NCBI GenBank assembly: GCA_018873245.2
Contig: JAEMBT020000003.1
Coordinates: forward strand, 3,429,843 to 3,493,842
Direction of reading: 5' to 3'
DNA from: Archegozetes longisetosus
Taxonomy: Eukaryota; Arthropoda; Arachnida; Sarcoptiformes; Trhypochthoniidae
Length of the DNA: 64,000 bases
Positions 27,201 through 42,200 of this stretch are shown here, piece by piece. How positions within the stretch are numbered: the stretch's first letter is position 1; each line of letters opens with the position of its first letter. The notes beneath the pieces are model-generated. The model was not told where the DNA came from and searched no databases. It saw only the letters and a list, made by a program, of their open reading frames with translations. A program made the position numbers and the translations under genes.

Positions 27201-30200
27201 TTCTTCTTATCTTATGGTTTACACTTTCTAGCACTCACCTAACGATATGCTCTATTCGTATTTGTTTTAATCTATTCTATCGCTATTAGGGTATATTCTT
27301 CTTCCTTCCTTCTCTTTCTCTCTCTATCCCTCTCTCTCTCTCTCTCCACTGCCTATAAATTATCTTTTAATATTATTTTTGACTCATTTTATACTTTAAA
27401 TTATCATCTTTAAATGAACTATTGGATCCGATCCATTAAATATTTATCTAATTTGATTTTGTGAGTTAGTTTATAACAACAATGCTTTAAAGTGAGGCTT
27501 AATTTATGTTTTGGTCTACTAGTTTAAGCACTTATATTTGATTTTGAATTGAGTGAAAAAAATCTAATTTAAAAAATTGCTCTTTTCGAAGCTTTTTTAA
27601 GCAGAAACAAGAACGATTCGCGATGTTAACGCACTTTACACTTTGCGTTGCAAATGTCTAGCATTTTCAAGTGTTTTTCATGTTCTGATTACTTATTTCT
27701 TCAATCAATCAAATAAGTGTCAATGAAGTGAATCGTTTCAACTTTTTCAGTGCGGTTTATCAAAATTAGAATCAGTTTTGTTTTCTATTCAAAATATCTG
27801 CTCAAATAATTCCAAATTTCGATTGAGCTAAAAGCGAATATTCAAAAATTTAATTAATGTAAATTTCTGATCAAATCTGTTTAACATTTAATTTTCATCA
27901 ATTTCTTATTCACGTAGAATTTGATAAATTTTTCAGTTATTTTGAATGAGATTGAGCCTAAACGAGAGCTCATCCTTAATAAGTTCTACTTCTAAATCAA
28001 TGCTAAGTTGATTAGACCCCAAGTTTATCATTTGTAGTGTGAGCTCATATGGAGCAGAAAGCAGAATCCATGGGGAGATTTGGTATAAAACTACACCAAT
28101 AGATATTTAGCAAAATGCAATTCTTTACTCAATTCCAAAACTCTTGTAATTCCCATTATTCGAAAATATTCATCAAATAAACTAATTAAGAAAATAGGTT
28201 TATGTGGAAAAATGAATTTTTCTGAATAAGTTTTAAATAAGAAGTTAGTGTTGGCCTTAGAAAATATTGATATATAGACCCGAAGTAATGCTTGACTGCT
28301 AGTTAAAACTCATCAACAATTTTCAATATTTGATGATTTGAATTAAAGTCATTGATTACTAAGTCATTATTTTCTAAACAATGTAATCACTGAACTGAAA
28401 ATTGATTATTAAGAACAAAAGACGCTCAGCTTAAATAACTAACTTTCGTCTATTGACTAAAATGAATAGCAATTTTCTTATAGAAAAATAGTCAGCCAAC
28501 AACCTAATTCAATTAGTCTTGATATAATTCTGAAATTATACGCTATAACAGTTTGGAGAAGGCATAAAGTTATGCAATTTGGACTTTGCTCGTTACTATT
28601 ACTCCTCCAGAATTGAGTTTATCAATTTTTCTTATAATCAATAAATCGTCCAGTTTTTCATCCAATCTCTTACTATTAAAAATAAGTTAAATTTAAAGCA
28701 AAGTTTCATTTTAAGCTTTAATTTTCTGCTCTAAGCCATGTTATCGATTGAATGCTTTAATTGATAAATAGTCGCTTATGTATCGCTTATGTTTGAATAG
28801 TAAGTGCTTTTACATTGAATCATGTTCTGTTGTGTAAACTCAATAATGAGTTAAAGGTAAACTTCTTGCAAACAAAACAAACTTAGGATAAAAAGTTAGT
28901 TTTAATTAAGAGACAAAAACAAACAGATGCTATTTACGCGAAACGTGTAATTAAAATATTGATATGAACGTTTTCTTTGCTGTAAAACTAATACATTAAG
29001 TTGAGCGATGCGTCAAATTGATAAAAGTTAGGCAAACCAATTTAATCTCTTTTAAGTTCATCAATTTAGATATCAACCAACAGTACTAAGTTCATCTTAA
29101 GCTCAATTAACTTCTATCCGATTGTTTCCTAGATTTCAGATTCTAAATATTAGGTATAGTTTTCATAACTTTGCATTAATTCATTTTGAACGAGCGGTCA
29201 AATTTTGCTATTAATTATTCTATTGATGTCATACTAAATAACTTAATGACTGCGCCTCTAATGCTACTCACTTGCAATGCATACAAGTATACATACGAGT
29301 ATTGAGACATTTTATGCGATCAAATCTCATTCATTTATTTAGTATTAAGAGTATTACTTTTAATGACATAAAAATCTTAGAGATTTCCATATGACAAATT
29401 ACTAGAGATTTCAAACAAAATTTTTAGTGAAATTTAAAAATGCAATATTAAATAAAAGAGATCTTTCAAACTGATATTTCTCAGATACAATTTTTAATTA
29501 ATCTAATCAAACTGATACAATATGTGAAAAAACAGAAATATTAACTCTTATATTAGTTTCAATCATTCATTGATGCAGATATAAGATAAAATAATCAATC
29601 CATGACTACTGAAAATATAAGCTGTAATCGATCAATCGATAGCCTCGCGGTATTGATTAAGTTTGCGAAGAGATTCTACTAGCAACCATTGGCATCGTTA
29701 CACTAATTATAACAAGTTGTGCGTGACTCAAGCTTCTCTATTTCAAACCAAATCATCTCCTCCTCCAAAAATTTCATTTTAATCTAAACAAATAAAGATT
29801 GCAATTTAAATCTGTATTCACTGAATTAATGTAGAAAAAGCTTATAATGAGAGTATTCAAAATAGATATTAATCCCTCAAAAAGCTGTCTGATCACGAAT
29901 ATCCGAACTCGAGAGAAAGTTCTTCAAATTGATCATTGAAAACATTTGGCAGACATTTGGTGCGATGGCCAATAGTGTTAAATTTGTTCTCAACAAGTTA
30001 TGTCATTCATGTGAACCAGACTCATTGAAGCGACGCCTAATGTAGACCAACGGGCAAACAAATATTGTCCATCCAGGCATTGATGCCCAACATTAGTCAG
30101 TCTTCGATAAGATCCAGCAGTGACGTAGCCAACAACTTAAGATCGGAAATTAAAATTACAATTTTTATTCGAATCATTTATGAATTTGGATTTTGAAAAT

Positions 30201-33200
30201 AGTCATCAAAATCTTATGACTGCAGCGCAAGTTTGAAAGTTGAGCAATTAACAAGCTATGGGAAATGAGAAATTGAATAATTGAATGCATTAATGCACAC
30301 AATACTTATTGATAGTAACGTCATATAGGTTTGAACGGCAATGCATTTGGGGTGCAGTGCGCGCAAAATTTCAGATGAGAGAGAAATAGCGAGCAAAGCT
30401 ATAGTTGCAAATCACACACACTGTTGAGATTTATGGGACGCGTTCAGTGAAGCATCACCAAAATGGTGCTACGATAAGACATTGCGTTATGAGCCTACCA
30501 ATATTACTTTTGCTTTTCTTCTGCAGCCTTAAACTTCAACTCAACTTTTCTTCTCCTTGCCGTAGATTAGCATTTCATCACTTGATAGCTTGAAAACTAT
30601 ATTCCCCAAAAATTCTACTGTTTTCCCATCAATGTCTGCTTTTCAGTTTACCTTAGTTTTTCTCACTCAAATTTTCAAATGTTTCATACCAATAAAATTC
30701 ACAAATTGTTATTCGGTCAAACAGAAGTAGAGAAAATCAGAACTTGTTTTGATTATTGGTAGAATGAACCGTTGCAAATTTATTTTCATTAGTTCAGAAG
30801 CTTTGAGACATTATTTTCAGTGGAGAAGTCATTAAAGGCCTTCTGGTCTTTCACCAAGCTCACATAAAAGTTGTATATTTTTGAGTATGAAATTTTATTA
30901 ATTTACTGCAATAATTGATGCAAAAAAGTGAAAATATATTGTAATTAAAGTCTAAAACTATTACACAACAGGTTATAATCGGTAATGAATAAACTTAGTC
31001 AAAATGAATATGATGCGTGTACAATGATCGGAGATTTTCTGGCTTTGCCACTATCTATTTTCTTAATAAATGAAGAATTACTACTGATTATATTTAAGCT
31101 ATTGCTTTGATTACATAAAAAAATAGTATTGTCACTAGTTTTATATTGAAGATAGCATATGATTGAGTGAAAGCCCATATGAGGTTGATTTTTATTCAAA
31201 AGTCGTGCTTAAAAGTAAATTCATGAAAATACCATATAATGAGAAATTGAAAGCAAATATTTGTCACAAATTGCAATTTGAATAACTTGACATTAATAAT
31301 ACAGGATATAATGTAATTTTAGGTATAGGATTGTTGCGATTCTTTATTTCTATGCATTCTTGCGAAGATTTGGAGTTTAGAAGAGCACAACTAATAGAAC
31401 TACTATTTATTCGGATCAATATTTTAGAAAATGCTTCTTTTTTTCTATAAAAGTCATATTGATTTCGAATTTAGACATATTTACAAAAGCTAACGGTTAA
31501 CTTTGAAAGCGTATCCGTCTTTCTTTGCGGAGACAACATTTCTGTAATGTTGTCTAAAAAAGTTTGAAAGCTATGTAAAAAAGTAAGAAAGTGGCCTCAT
31601 TTAAGACGTTTTACATAAAGGTATTTCACTCTATAAATTATTATTCTGTATTCCTTAAGCCTCAATAACAAAGTTCTTTCAAGATGTTATTTATCAATTT
31701 TCGATCAGATAATCGCAAGAAAGAAGATGTTTAAGAGCTATCGTTCCAGAGCTAGATATGTGAATAAATTTGAATAAATTTAAAACTTCACTCATTGACT
31801 AATTCAAAAATTTGATTACAATACCCGTGAACTGAATAAAGGCATTGAATTTTGTGTAGAAAGTGTTATTCATAGGAAAAATCAGATCCAGTTGTAAACT
31901 AATAGTACAATATTAGTAACTTATTCAGACTAAAAAAACATTTGCCAGAGTTCTATAAAAGATGATGAAAGTGCGACACATTGAAAACAGAAATGTTATA
32001 TTGTAGTAGATTTTAAAGAATAAAGAGTAGAAGCTCTACGAATGCATAGATTCTACGAGTGCATAGATTCTACGAGTGCATATACTCTAAGAATGCATAG
32101 ACTCTACGAATGCAGAACTCTTATTACCGGTAGCAAAAAGCCTATGCGAGAGTGTGTATTGTATAGTGTATGTGTGCTGTTGGCGTTATTTAGCTATTAA
32201 CTATTTGATTGATAGTATGGGACACGGTTGAACTAATGGACATTCGCTTTACAAGAGAAAGCCATGCCATGGCATTCAGTATTTCACCCATTTTTTCAAG
32301 CATTGAACCATTGATTCAGTTGTGCACAACACAATACAATTTCAATTCAGCAATAATGCCATGCGATATACTCTGTGACTATTTTGTTTGATATTTGCTT
32401 TTTTATCATTGCTTTAAGACGCCATTGGAGTAAGTGATTCAAATAATGTACAACTAGTAGAACCTGAGTCAATAATGTAGTATAATCTTAATAGCGTTAT
32501 TGGATTGATTTTATAGCTCAAGTCTGAGCTTTGTCTCAATAGCCTTTCTGTTAATACTGACGGAAAAAGTTGAAAAATGTCTTTCAGCCCCATTATTATG
32601 AAACCGCTTAGCTTAATGTCAAAGGTCTGTCTGATCGATTGGACTAAACGATTTGCTAGAAGTTATTATAATTTGAATGTTAAACTGGAAAGCATAGAAC
32701 ATTTGACAAGGTTTGATTTAGGATTTTATAGTGTCGATTGTTTTCATTAGTCGAATTGTCATCAATTTGATTATGTTATAGAAGAATTGATTTATGCGAA
32801 CAAATTTAATTGATTTAAAAGCTATAAAACTATTTGATGTGACATCAAATTTGATACCCAAGAAAGTAATCAATAGTAAACAGCTTCCTATGCGATAAAT
32901 AATTTTTTCCTTTCGATATGTTATTAGATGCTGAAAATAATTGATTTTGGTATTTATATTTTACATTTTAAAGCTCAATGATTTGATGATAGCGTTTTCC
33001 ATAAATAACTATTATTATAGCTACCGTTAACTTATTGATTTATAAGTGAGAATGTAGGCTGAAAGCCAAAAAATTGACTTATTTGTTTTTCAATTATTTT
33101 TCGAACAACGATCAAATTTCAGACGAACATCAACTGAAAACATTTATTCTCTTTACTGAATGAACAAGAATAAAAGTGCGAAGTGATATTGAATATCGAA

Positions 33201-36200
33201 ATGAAAGATGTATTGTTGAAGAATAAAACTCTATTCGCACTTAATTATTAGATTTGATCTCATAAAAGCCTTATGTTCAATCAGTTGACTATTGATTTAG
33301 AGTAATTGAATCAAAGTAAAAGCTCCACCAACTTCTAGATTCAATTCAATTGATAGACACATCAGCTATGATCACTTCAAATATTGCTTTACTCTCTCAC
33401 CAGTCGTAAGACTAGTCCTATTTTTCACCTCAACAACTATCTGATGATGACTTAAATTTATTTCATCTTATTCACTATCTCAACGATAAACATTCATAAA
33501 GTCATTCAGCTTTTATGACTAGCTTTCAAAGGAATGAATACACTTTTTCATTACAAACGACTCCAGAATCCTCTTCAAAACAAATATCTCAACTATTCTT
33601 TTAATAAGAATTTTTACTTCAATTCCGAAAACGGTTTATCAATGAATGTAAGATGCTATTTAATACAGTTTGACCTGGTTATTGGCAACACATTTTCGGT
33701 GCTGAGAATAGTTGACGATAACTGGATCAGACTGTACACATTTTAGATTCTATTCAATAAAAATAAATTTAAAATTTAGTTAACTTAATAAAACGCAGTC
33801 ATTGAGAAAATTGATTTGTCAACTGATCATGAAATAAGAATTTAAAGAACTTAAAATCCTATAAAACACAAGATATTAGACTAATTTAGAAATAGAGTAT
33901 ATTCTCGTAAATTAGTGCCGTTTGATTATATAGATTAAAATAATGTAGTATTAAAGTACTGTTCATATGATTTCATGCATAATAAGTTTTCAATTTTTGA
34001 TTGCATGCAATAATTTCTCGTCATTACTCTCATTAATGTTGAAGGAAGGAATGGTCGGTGTAGTAACTGATATCAAGACTCAAACTCATATTAGATATCC
34101 AGCAAGTAATCCAGCTAAAATATCTCCATTCATTTTTACTCTTGTCTAAGCATTTATAATTTTGAATACACTCTCGACTTACGCTAGGATAATTTTAGTT
34201 CTTCAATATAATCTCCAAAATACATTTAAGAAATTGCTATTATAAACATCAGTATTTGATGGCTTATTTTTAAGAAAAGCTTTTTGGTTAATCATGTAAA
34301 CCATGAAACTATTTCTTATTTAAAAGATCAAAAGATTAAACTTTGAATAACAGATATTAGGCCAATAAATTATTTAAAATCCTCAAATTTTCATATCATG
34401 AACTTCTCTATAAATTGTTTTGAAATATATAAATTAAAAGCCTTATAAATGTGGAATGTACACTCGAAACTGTATGGTTTGCGATAGCAACCAGAAGTGA
34501 TGAGTTCTCAGGGGATTCTTTCAATCAGGCTATGATATATCAGATATCAAGTAACTTACAGAATATCTAATATGAAGAGAAAAGCAAATTGTAAATGAAA
34601 TTTGGCGAGAAGTTGACACGAAACTTGGCCGTATCACAGGAAAGCTGACATAGCAACTGCTTTTTCTTGTTGCTATCGAGGGTTATCCCGTTTCCAGACG
34701 TAATAATAAATTTGTCTATTTTAAGTAACTCCTACTTTTTCAGCAAAACTTCAAATCAAAGTAACTTTATGGTTTATAAATAATAAATTTGATAAAAAAA
34801 ATTGAAATGACATTTTCATCAGAATGAAGCTCAGCTGATAGCTCACTTGAAATGTGATTAGAGACTTTGCGTTAGTTCGAAACAAATGATAGAAAGCGTT
34901 AAATCTTGAATAATTTTCCGATAGAATTGTGTTGAATTTATTTGTATAAGATATTGGAATAATATATTCGTGTTATTCGTACTTAATTTTAAGAAGTTTT
35001 GAGTGTGCAATTTTCTATAAAATTGAAATGATAAGTAAAATACATTATTTATGCTCTAAGGTTTTCAGTGATTGTTTCATTGAGATTATTCATAGATTTA
35101 AAAGATGCAGAAAAAATCTAAATCAAACCGTACAAATGTGGAAAAGAAGCAAAGATGCAATTTTTGTGATATATCAAGCGTATAGAGTAAAGCATGTCAA
35201 TATAGAAGTTAGTTCAATTCTAAGATTCAGATCTCTTAACACAGTTTCGAAAACTTTTCAATACTTCAATATATAATAACTTTTCCTTTTGAAAGCATAA
35301 AATTTGAGTTTAATGACTCAAATCAAAGGAACAAATTTTAGTTTGTTTGTGGACTTTCTGTATTCAACTAAACCGAAATTTCAAAAAAGTTTTCAAATAT
35401 AAGTAAACAAGGGATGAATCGAAGTTAGAGCCATTTAAATTAGATAAATTAACTTTTTAGGATCCAAATAATGGCAGGAATTGAGTAATTTGAGCATATT
35501 CTAAATAATTGTTGATACAAGAGATATATCGCGTCCTTAGAGTGCTATGAAGTGCCACAAAGTGCTATCTGTAATGTAATTTGAATTAGAGATAGCACTC
35601 TATAAGACTCTAAGCACAATATAATGAACACTTGAATACTTGGACCTACTGCTAAAACTATAAGCTTTGAAGTTATTTGAATTAGTTGACTGATTAGTTT
35701 GCTTAATTTAATTAGGTGTAGTCTACCCTCACTGGCAAAACGACACGTAGCCATAGCTAGACTGAAACACGCGGCAAATATGGGAAGAAACTCACACGAA
35801 GTCCGATTCTTCATATTAGTGGTCACACCCAGCAAAGAGGTAAATCTAATTGTTTAATTTTACTCAATATGTTTTATGCTAAATAAATGGAATCTGAAGA
35901 AAAACATTTCTTAATTAACATATTGGGCAAAATGTATACTATATGATAAAGTTGAGTGTCGATATGGTCACAAATGGTTTTGATTGCCATATTTCAATAA
36001 ATGAACAAAATATCTATTAAATATAATGATCTGATATAGCTTTCTCTTATTCGTTCGACATAATTCCTCTTCCTTATTGTTTTAATAACAAAAGTGCAGC
36101 ACAAATACAAATGCATCCTCAATTTACGATATAAAGCACTTAGAACGAAAAATAATTTATGAATTATAGCTTTAAAAGTTATTTTGTTATTAAAAAAATG

Positions 36201-39200
36201 TTTGCTCTTATAAATTAGCTTTTATAGGACATGCAGATGCTATTTTTGTCAATTTAATCTTTAATATAAACAAAATTTTGATTATATAAATCAAATATAA
36301 CTTCATATCGAACAAAAGACCCGTATTTGCAAATTTCAATATTATTTAGTGCTAAAAGAGATATCATATCTGATATTCAGCTATCATCAATGAAGTTGAC
36401 ATATTTGGATAAATATATGATTTGCTGTTGTGGGGCTAAACATTTAGTGATTAATTTGGGATTACTGGTTTTGTAAATCCAAAAAGTTTAGTCAATAAAA
36501 GTAAATAGAAAGTGAGACTATTAAACTTTTTATCACAATAATAAAGCTTCTTATATATAACACCGATCAGAAAATAAAGACATTCAATCTCTTTTGGCTA
36601 TTTTTCTGTAGGACTCAAAGTATGAACGCTCATATCTCCGATTTGATACTGAAAGTGCTTCTCATAATGCTGTAAACCAAAATAAATGATAACTTTTGGC
36701 GATAGGCTTTCATAGAGTTACTTATTTTATTCTTACTAAAGGTTCTTTCATGCGTTTCACCTTAAACTGTCTTTATTTACAATAGAAATGTCATACAATA
36801 CGAACATTATTGAAAAACTTCGAATATCTTTTATTGAAATTTGCACAAGTCTCAGTCTCTCAGTCTGTCTCTCAGTCTCTCAGTCTCAGTCTCTCAGAAT
36901 CAGAGATTCTTTCATTTTTCACTCTAACTACTCAATTCATTGCCAAAACCCATAAATCAGGGGTCAGTCAACACGTGGCCCAACAAGTCATTAATTTTCG
37001 CCAAAAGTTTTTAAAAATTATTAAATTCAGCTCAGAAAATATGTTTCAGATAAACGAGACACAAAACCATTTTCTGCTGAGACTTATTGAAGTTTCTATG
37101 AATCATATGATACGATGTGTTGACCCGCGAGACAAAATCAGTAGAACTGAAGTAAACTATTAAAAATACTAACTTTTAAATAACAAATCTTAGGTAATTT
37201 TATCTATAAATCTAATTTTGAACACTATTATATCTGAAAATAAAGATTGATTTAGACTTAAATTGATTTATGATACTATTAAGAGTCGACATCATTTTTC
37301 ACCTTCATATCACCAAAGTAACTCACCTTTCAGATTAAAATTGATAAAAAATATTCTTTCAGTGATTAATTTTCGGCTATAGTTCAGTTGATGTAGGTTT
37401 GGGTTAAGAGAGTAACATGGTTACCAGAAGATTATTCTTCATTGCCTAGTGCACTACGTGCACCATTCTTCTTACCTAACTTAATTAAATATACTACCAA
37501 TCCAATTAATTTAGGCCAAGTTAGGTTAGGTAATGCAATGCTGGGCGTAGGAAAGGCACGCTTGGGTAACCACATGATTCCCTTATACCCAAACTCTGTG
37601 TCAACCATAAACCTTGATTTAGCTTATTTTTCTATCTGAAGAAACCTTATTAGAATTAATCAACTTAAATGATTGCTATTATCAATAATAGATGCAAAAA
37701 TGCATTAAGATTTATTGCTCTAAATCAATGAAATAATCAAGAATTTTATTAAGGAAAATCTGAGCAGCACTTCAGTAATATAATACTTATTTGTATTGAC
37801 CCGAAAATGATTTGCAAAATCTATTTGGAAATGCAAGTCTTGTCCATCTTTTCTAAATCACAAATTTGATGTGAATAATCCTGAAAAGTGCTATAAAGCC
37901 TTAACGTTAGCTCGAATGGGCGCTACAATAGAGACCACATCCATCCGCATAAATGCCATTAAAGATGAACATTTTCTGTAGATGTTTCCGGAATTGATAA
38001 ACTAACTTATTTTAAGTATAACATTAATTCGTGGAGTGTTATGTATTGCGCGATAGATCGATGGGTTGAGATTTATTCTCTTATTCTTATCATTCCTTTT
38101 CCTATCTCATGTTGAATATTGTTGTGACATTTTATTATATACTTCGATCTCTTTTTGTGCTAAAATAACATCTTATTCATGAAATGGTAATATCCTATGC
38201 AATGTTGTTGTTATAAGAATTTGGCTCTACTTTTATCTCATGAGCCATTATTTGACATAAGCTCTCAATACTATAAAATAAATATAAGGAATAAGCCATA
38301 AAATAGTTTGAAGTTTGAAATTTTTTCCTCTTTTCTTACAAGAAAAGACAATCATTCCAAATAAATTACTCGAAAACAATTGTTGCCATTACTTTTATGC
38401 TAATAATTCTATTCTATTCATCAAATATTTGCACATCAACACATTAAGTTTAATCATTTTTATCATTATCTTTTTATCATTATCATTTCAAATTCTTACT
38501 ATTACGAAGAATAAAATACTTGAAAAATATTTTAGAAATGATTTGATCAATTTTTGACTATGTATGACAAGTAGTGATACGAAAATTGTCATAAGTAACT
38601 TCTTGGTGAGTGTTGGATGGCTTAATTGGGATGTATAGTTAAAATTGAAGTATTAACTATAAGACATAATCCAACTAATTCCCTGATCAACTGAAGAGTC
38701 GTTTAGCTTTTTAGAATTCATTATAGATATATTATACAACAAGTATAAAAATTAAGAAACAAGACCATAATCGATAGCGTAATTTGCAAAAATATCCACT
38801 TTAGGATACTTTAGTAGAAGCACTACACTTATCAAACTTTTCCCTAGTTTCTGATATCTCTCTTTCTGTATGGTATTCGATTAACAAAATGACTTCAGAC
38901 TAATTTGTGTGTTTCTATTGAATTTGAAAATATTTAAAGAATTTTTCATTAAATGAGAAAATGCATCAAATTAGAAGATTGAACAAAAGTCTTAGAAAAG
39001 AAAAGATTTCTTAGATCTAAAGCAAAAATAAGAAACATTTTCTATGCTATTAAAGGATTTGGAATAAGTCTGTCCTGATCAAAGCTTATGTTGGATGAGC
39101 CCATCTGATTCACCAATAAATCTAAAGTTAATAATAGTTGTCAAAACTAAGATTAAACAGAATCGACAAAAGGCATCAAATATTCTGTAATCAAATCAAA

Positions 39201-42200
39201 ACAGATTAATTACGTTTTAGATGTATAAGATTGTTGGGATGTGTGAAATTGACTACATTAAGCTATTAGACATTGAAGACAAGAGAGAAGTAGAGATTAT
39301 ATATCGCATAATACAGTAAAATCTGTCTAACTTTCATATGTACTTAAGTGGTTTTTAGAAAACAATATATAAACCCCATATGATAACATGGCTTAATAGT
39401 TATTGATTTTTAAAAAGCAGTTAACTACAAGTAAAAGTTGAAGAGATTTCACTGTATGTGATAGATGCAATTGAAGCTTGAATTTGATTTGGTGCCAAAA
39501 TGGCGAATAATAAGTTGGAGCAAAACTAGACTATTTTCTCGGTATAACGGCTCAGATATTGAAGTCTTACTATTTAGTCTCCTCAGACTTAGACTTAATC
39601 TTTAAAGGGATGGAATGTGGGGCTTGTGATACAGAAAATGGAAAAAGATATGGAATCATTATGAATGACTGGTAGTGTGATGAAGAATTCTAAAAACGCT
39701 GTTCTGCAGCTTCTCATGCTATCTCGGCTATTGATGTTATGCTATTGATGTTATGCTATTGACTCTGCGCTCTTTGATTCCGATTCGATCGGTTCAAGCT
39801 CTACATCACAATTCATTGATGGATCAATAAATGGGTTACATTAAACTAGTACACCATCTAAACTAGTAGACCATCTAAACTACTAAGCCTGACATAGAGC
39901 CTAACACAGAGCCTAACGTTTTTGGACGCCTTATTACTTTTTATACATTAATGTATTTCTTAATAATAACAGCTTAAGTCAGTTTAAGCTATTCTTTTAT
40001 GATCAAACTAAACCACAAACATTAACTTTTTCCCATTATTTGTTTCTTACAAATAAACAGTTGGAAAATTTTCAGCTACACATCTATTACCTCAACTTTG
40101 ATTTGAAATCAAAAATCAAATAAAAAACTCAAATCCACAAATAGAAAATGTTTGAAAATAAATATTTTACTGGACTGTTGGACTTGACTTTTTTGAAGTT
40201 TAGATAATGAGGTTAAGAGAATAACTGGTAAAAGCGTTATTTGGAAAAGATTACCTAAAAAAGTAGAAAAAAACATTGATAATCTCTCTGATTCGGCCCC
40301 AAAACAGATGTAATTGTGTATTCAACATATAATCTGAAATAAATTAATCATTTATTAATCTTCCATTAGTTGCGCCGATGTTTGAGTATATTTATTATTT
40401 ACAAGCACTTCAGCTCTCATCTAACGTGGCTTCAAATCAGAGTTGAATTTGTCATTAGATTAATAGAGTGGTGGGCGACGAGTGTTTTGTTCACATTTTC
40501 GAATAATAAGTCTCAAAGCTTTGATTTAGCTATTGAGAAGGCTAAGAAGTTTGATTATTGTAGCTTCTTCAAGACCTACACGTTTTCATTTATACAATGA
40601 ATAAATGAAGGACTTTCTCCAATTTTCATGTGTTGCAATATATTATTCATCAAATATAAAGCAATTTGATTCAAATAAACTCATTCAATATCTAATTGAG
40701 TGTATGGCAAAATATAGTACCAAAACCATCTGAGAGCAATCCATAAGATTTCTAATACAAAACAATTACTTTATTGTCAATTTTGTGATTATTTTATAGA
40801 AAGGAACCAAGAATGCATTGGAGACCGGTAGAACTTTTGCCACAATTTTTGCTGATATGGACTTCCGGCAGAGACTGCTCGACGTTCACGGAGAGGCTGA
40901 GTTCAAGGGTATTCTTTTAAAACATGCACAGGATTTAGCATCAGAACAAAGTAACCCAACGCGACGTCTAGGAAACCATGAGCCCGACGCAGAGTTCGAT
41001 GTAAGTCTTTCCAACATTATCTTCAATTTTTCGATCACAGACCAGTATAGTTATTACTTTCTTACACCCTAATACTTCGATACCCTGATCACATTAGTCC
41101 GGTTCCCATATATCCGATTCGACTAACGCTGACCTCTTTGCAGTAAAATCTCGTTATAGTGAATGTGAGTTATCAGTCCTCAGAGATTCACTATATCAAG
41201 GTGTTACTGCATCTTGAAATAGAATTATTTCAACACCTAAGATATTTGCATATCTTGGCTGAGACAACTCGGAACCAGATTTACTACTATCCAAAACTTT
41301 TCTATTTAAAATTACTTCTCCAAAAAGTAAATGTCGAAATACGAAAAATATATCAATTTTCTGGTTGATATTCTCTCCTCCGAGAAATAATTCTGTATTG
41401 AATTGAAAATATCAAATAGCCAGCAGTTGGCATTAACTTATTCGCAGTTATTCGCAAATTATTCTTACAGCTATCTTACATTCTAATAAGTGATTGCATA
41501 TGACGGTCTATGAAATTATACTATCATTTATAATATCATAAGAATACAACGTATGATTAATCAGAATAAAGTGAAGTATGACTTCGATGGTAGGGTTCGT
41601 GTTACAGGTTATTTGGTTGCAAATGCTCTGAATAATAAGAATGATAATGTTGTCCTATTATGTGCCAATAGGCCTACATTTAGTTGTACTATTCAGTCAT
41701 TTCGCTGAACACTTCAGATCTTCTACTGTATAATAGCAGTTGCCTCTAATCCTATTGGTTACCAAAGACTATCACTGCCTCCGCTGTTCATCTCTTTGAA
41801 AGAATTGAGCTAAAGAAAAATCGAAGTCAAACTGCTGATACAGACATGAAAATTTCGCTGTGTTGCAAATGTTGCAGTAAATCACTGAACAAGGTTTTTC
41901 CCTTTATGTCCCATCATTTTACAGTCTACTATTGGTAATAGAAAAAAAAGATCCACACTAAAAAGCTTTTTATACCAGCACTAAACATTCTCAATTATTA
42001 CTAGTAAATCACGTATAGATTCATCTATTCTATATCCCCAAATACACTTTAAACTACACTAACTTTTCTTCCCATTCAGCTCAATCACAATGTTAGATAA
42101 TTTGAGAATAAATTAGAAAATTTCTGTTGCATTTCGATCATAAGATTTACCTAACTTTTCAAATGTTATACTTATTTTCGATCTGATTAGACTTACCGAG

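Larger units (their letters stand above)
27125..35715. other. SLC4A11 intron 3 (8,591 bp)
   Basis: Contains a CT-rich tract (27305-27346), a 17-bp minisatellite (32035-32119) and MITE copy C (34458-34700). No conserved coding block seen. Confidence 0.75.
35840..40799. other. SLC4A11 intron 4 (4,960 bp)
   Basis: Contains a CAGTCTCT-type repeat (36849-36898) and an inverted-repeat element (37398-37594). Short direct duplications occur near 39737-39770 and 39845-39920. No coding block recognised. Confidence 0.75.

Noticed and set aside
31531..31555. Hairpin AGACAACAT/ATGTTGTCT
   Set aside because: A 9-bp stem with a 7-nt loop is too short for a miRNA precursor and too common in AT-rich DNA.
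35545..35835. 96-codon open frame on the minus strand
   Set aside because: It is antisense to SLC4A11 exon 4, which has clear homology and splice sites on the plus strand.
36810..37163. 117-codon plus-strand ORF
   Set aside because: The N-terminal part is a translated CAGTCTCT repeat and the rest has no recognisable domain.
42113..42196. Continuation of the antisense frame past the GTAAGT donor
   Set aside because: Not included in the exon candidate because the donor is consensus quality and the extension shows no motif.
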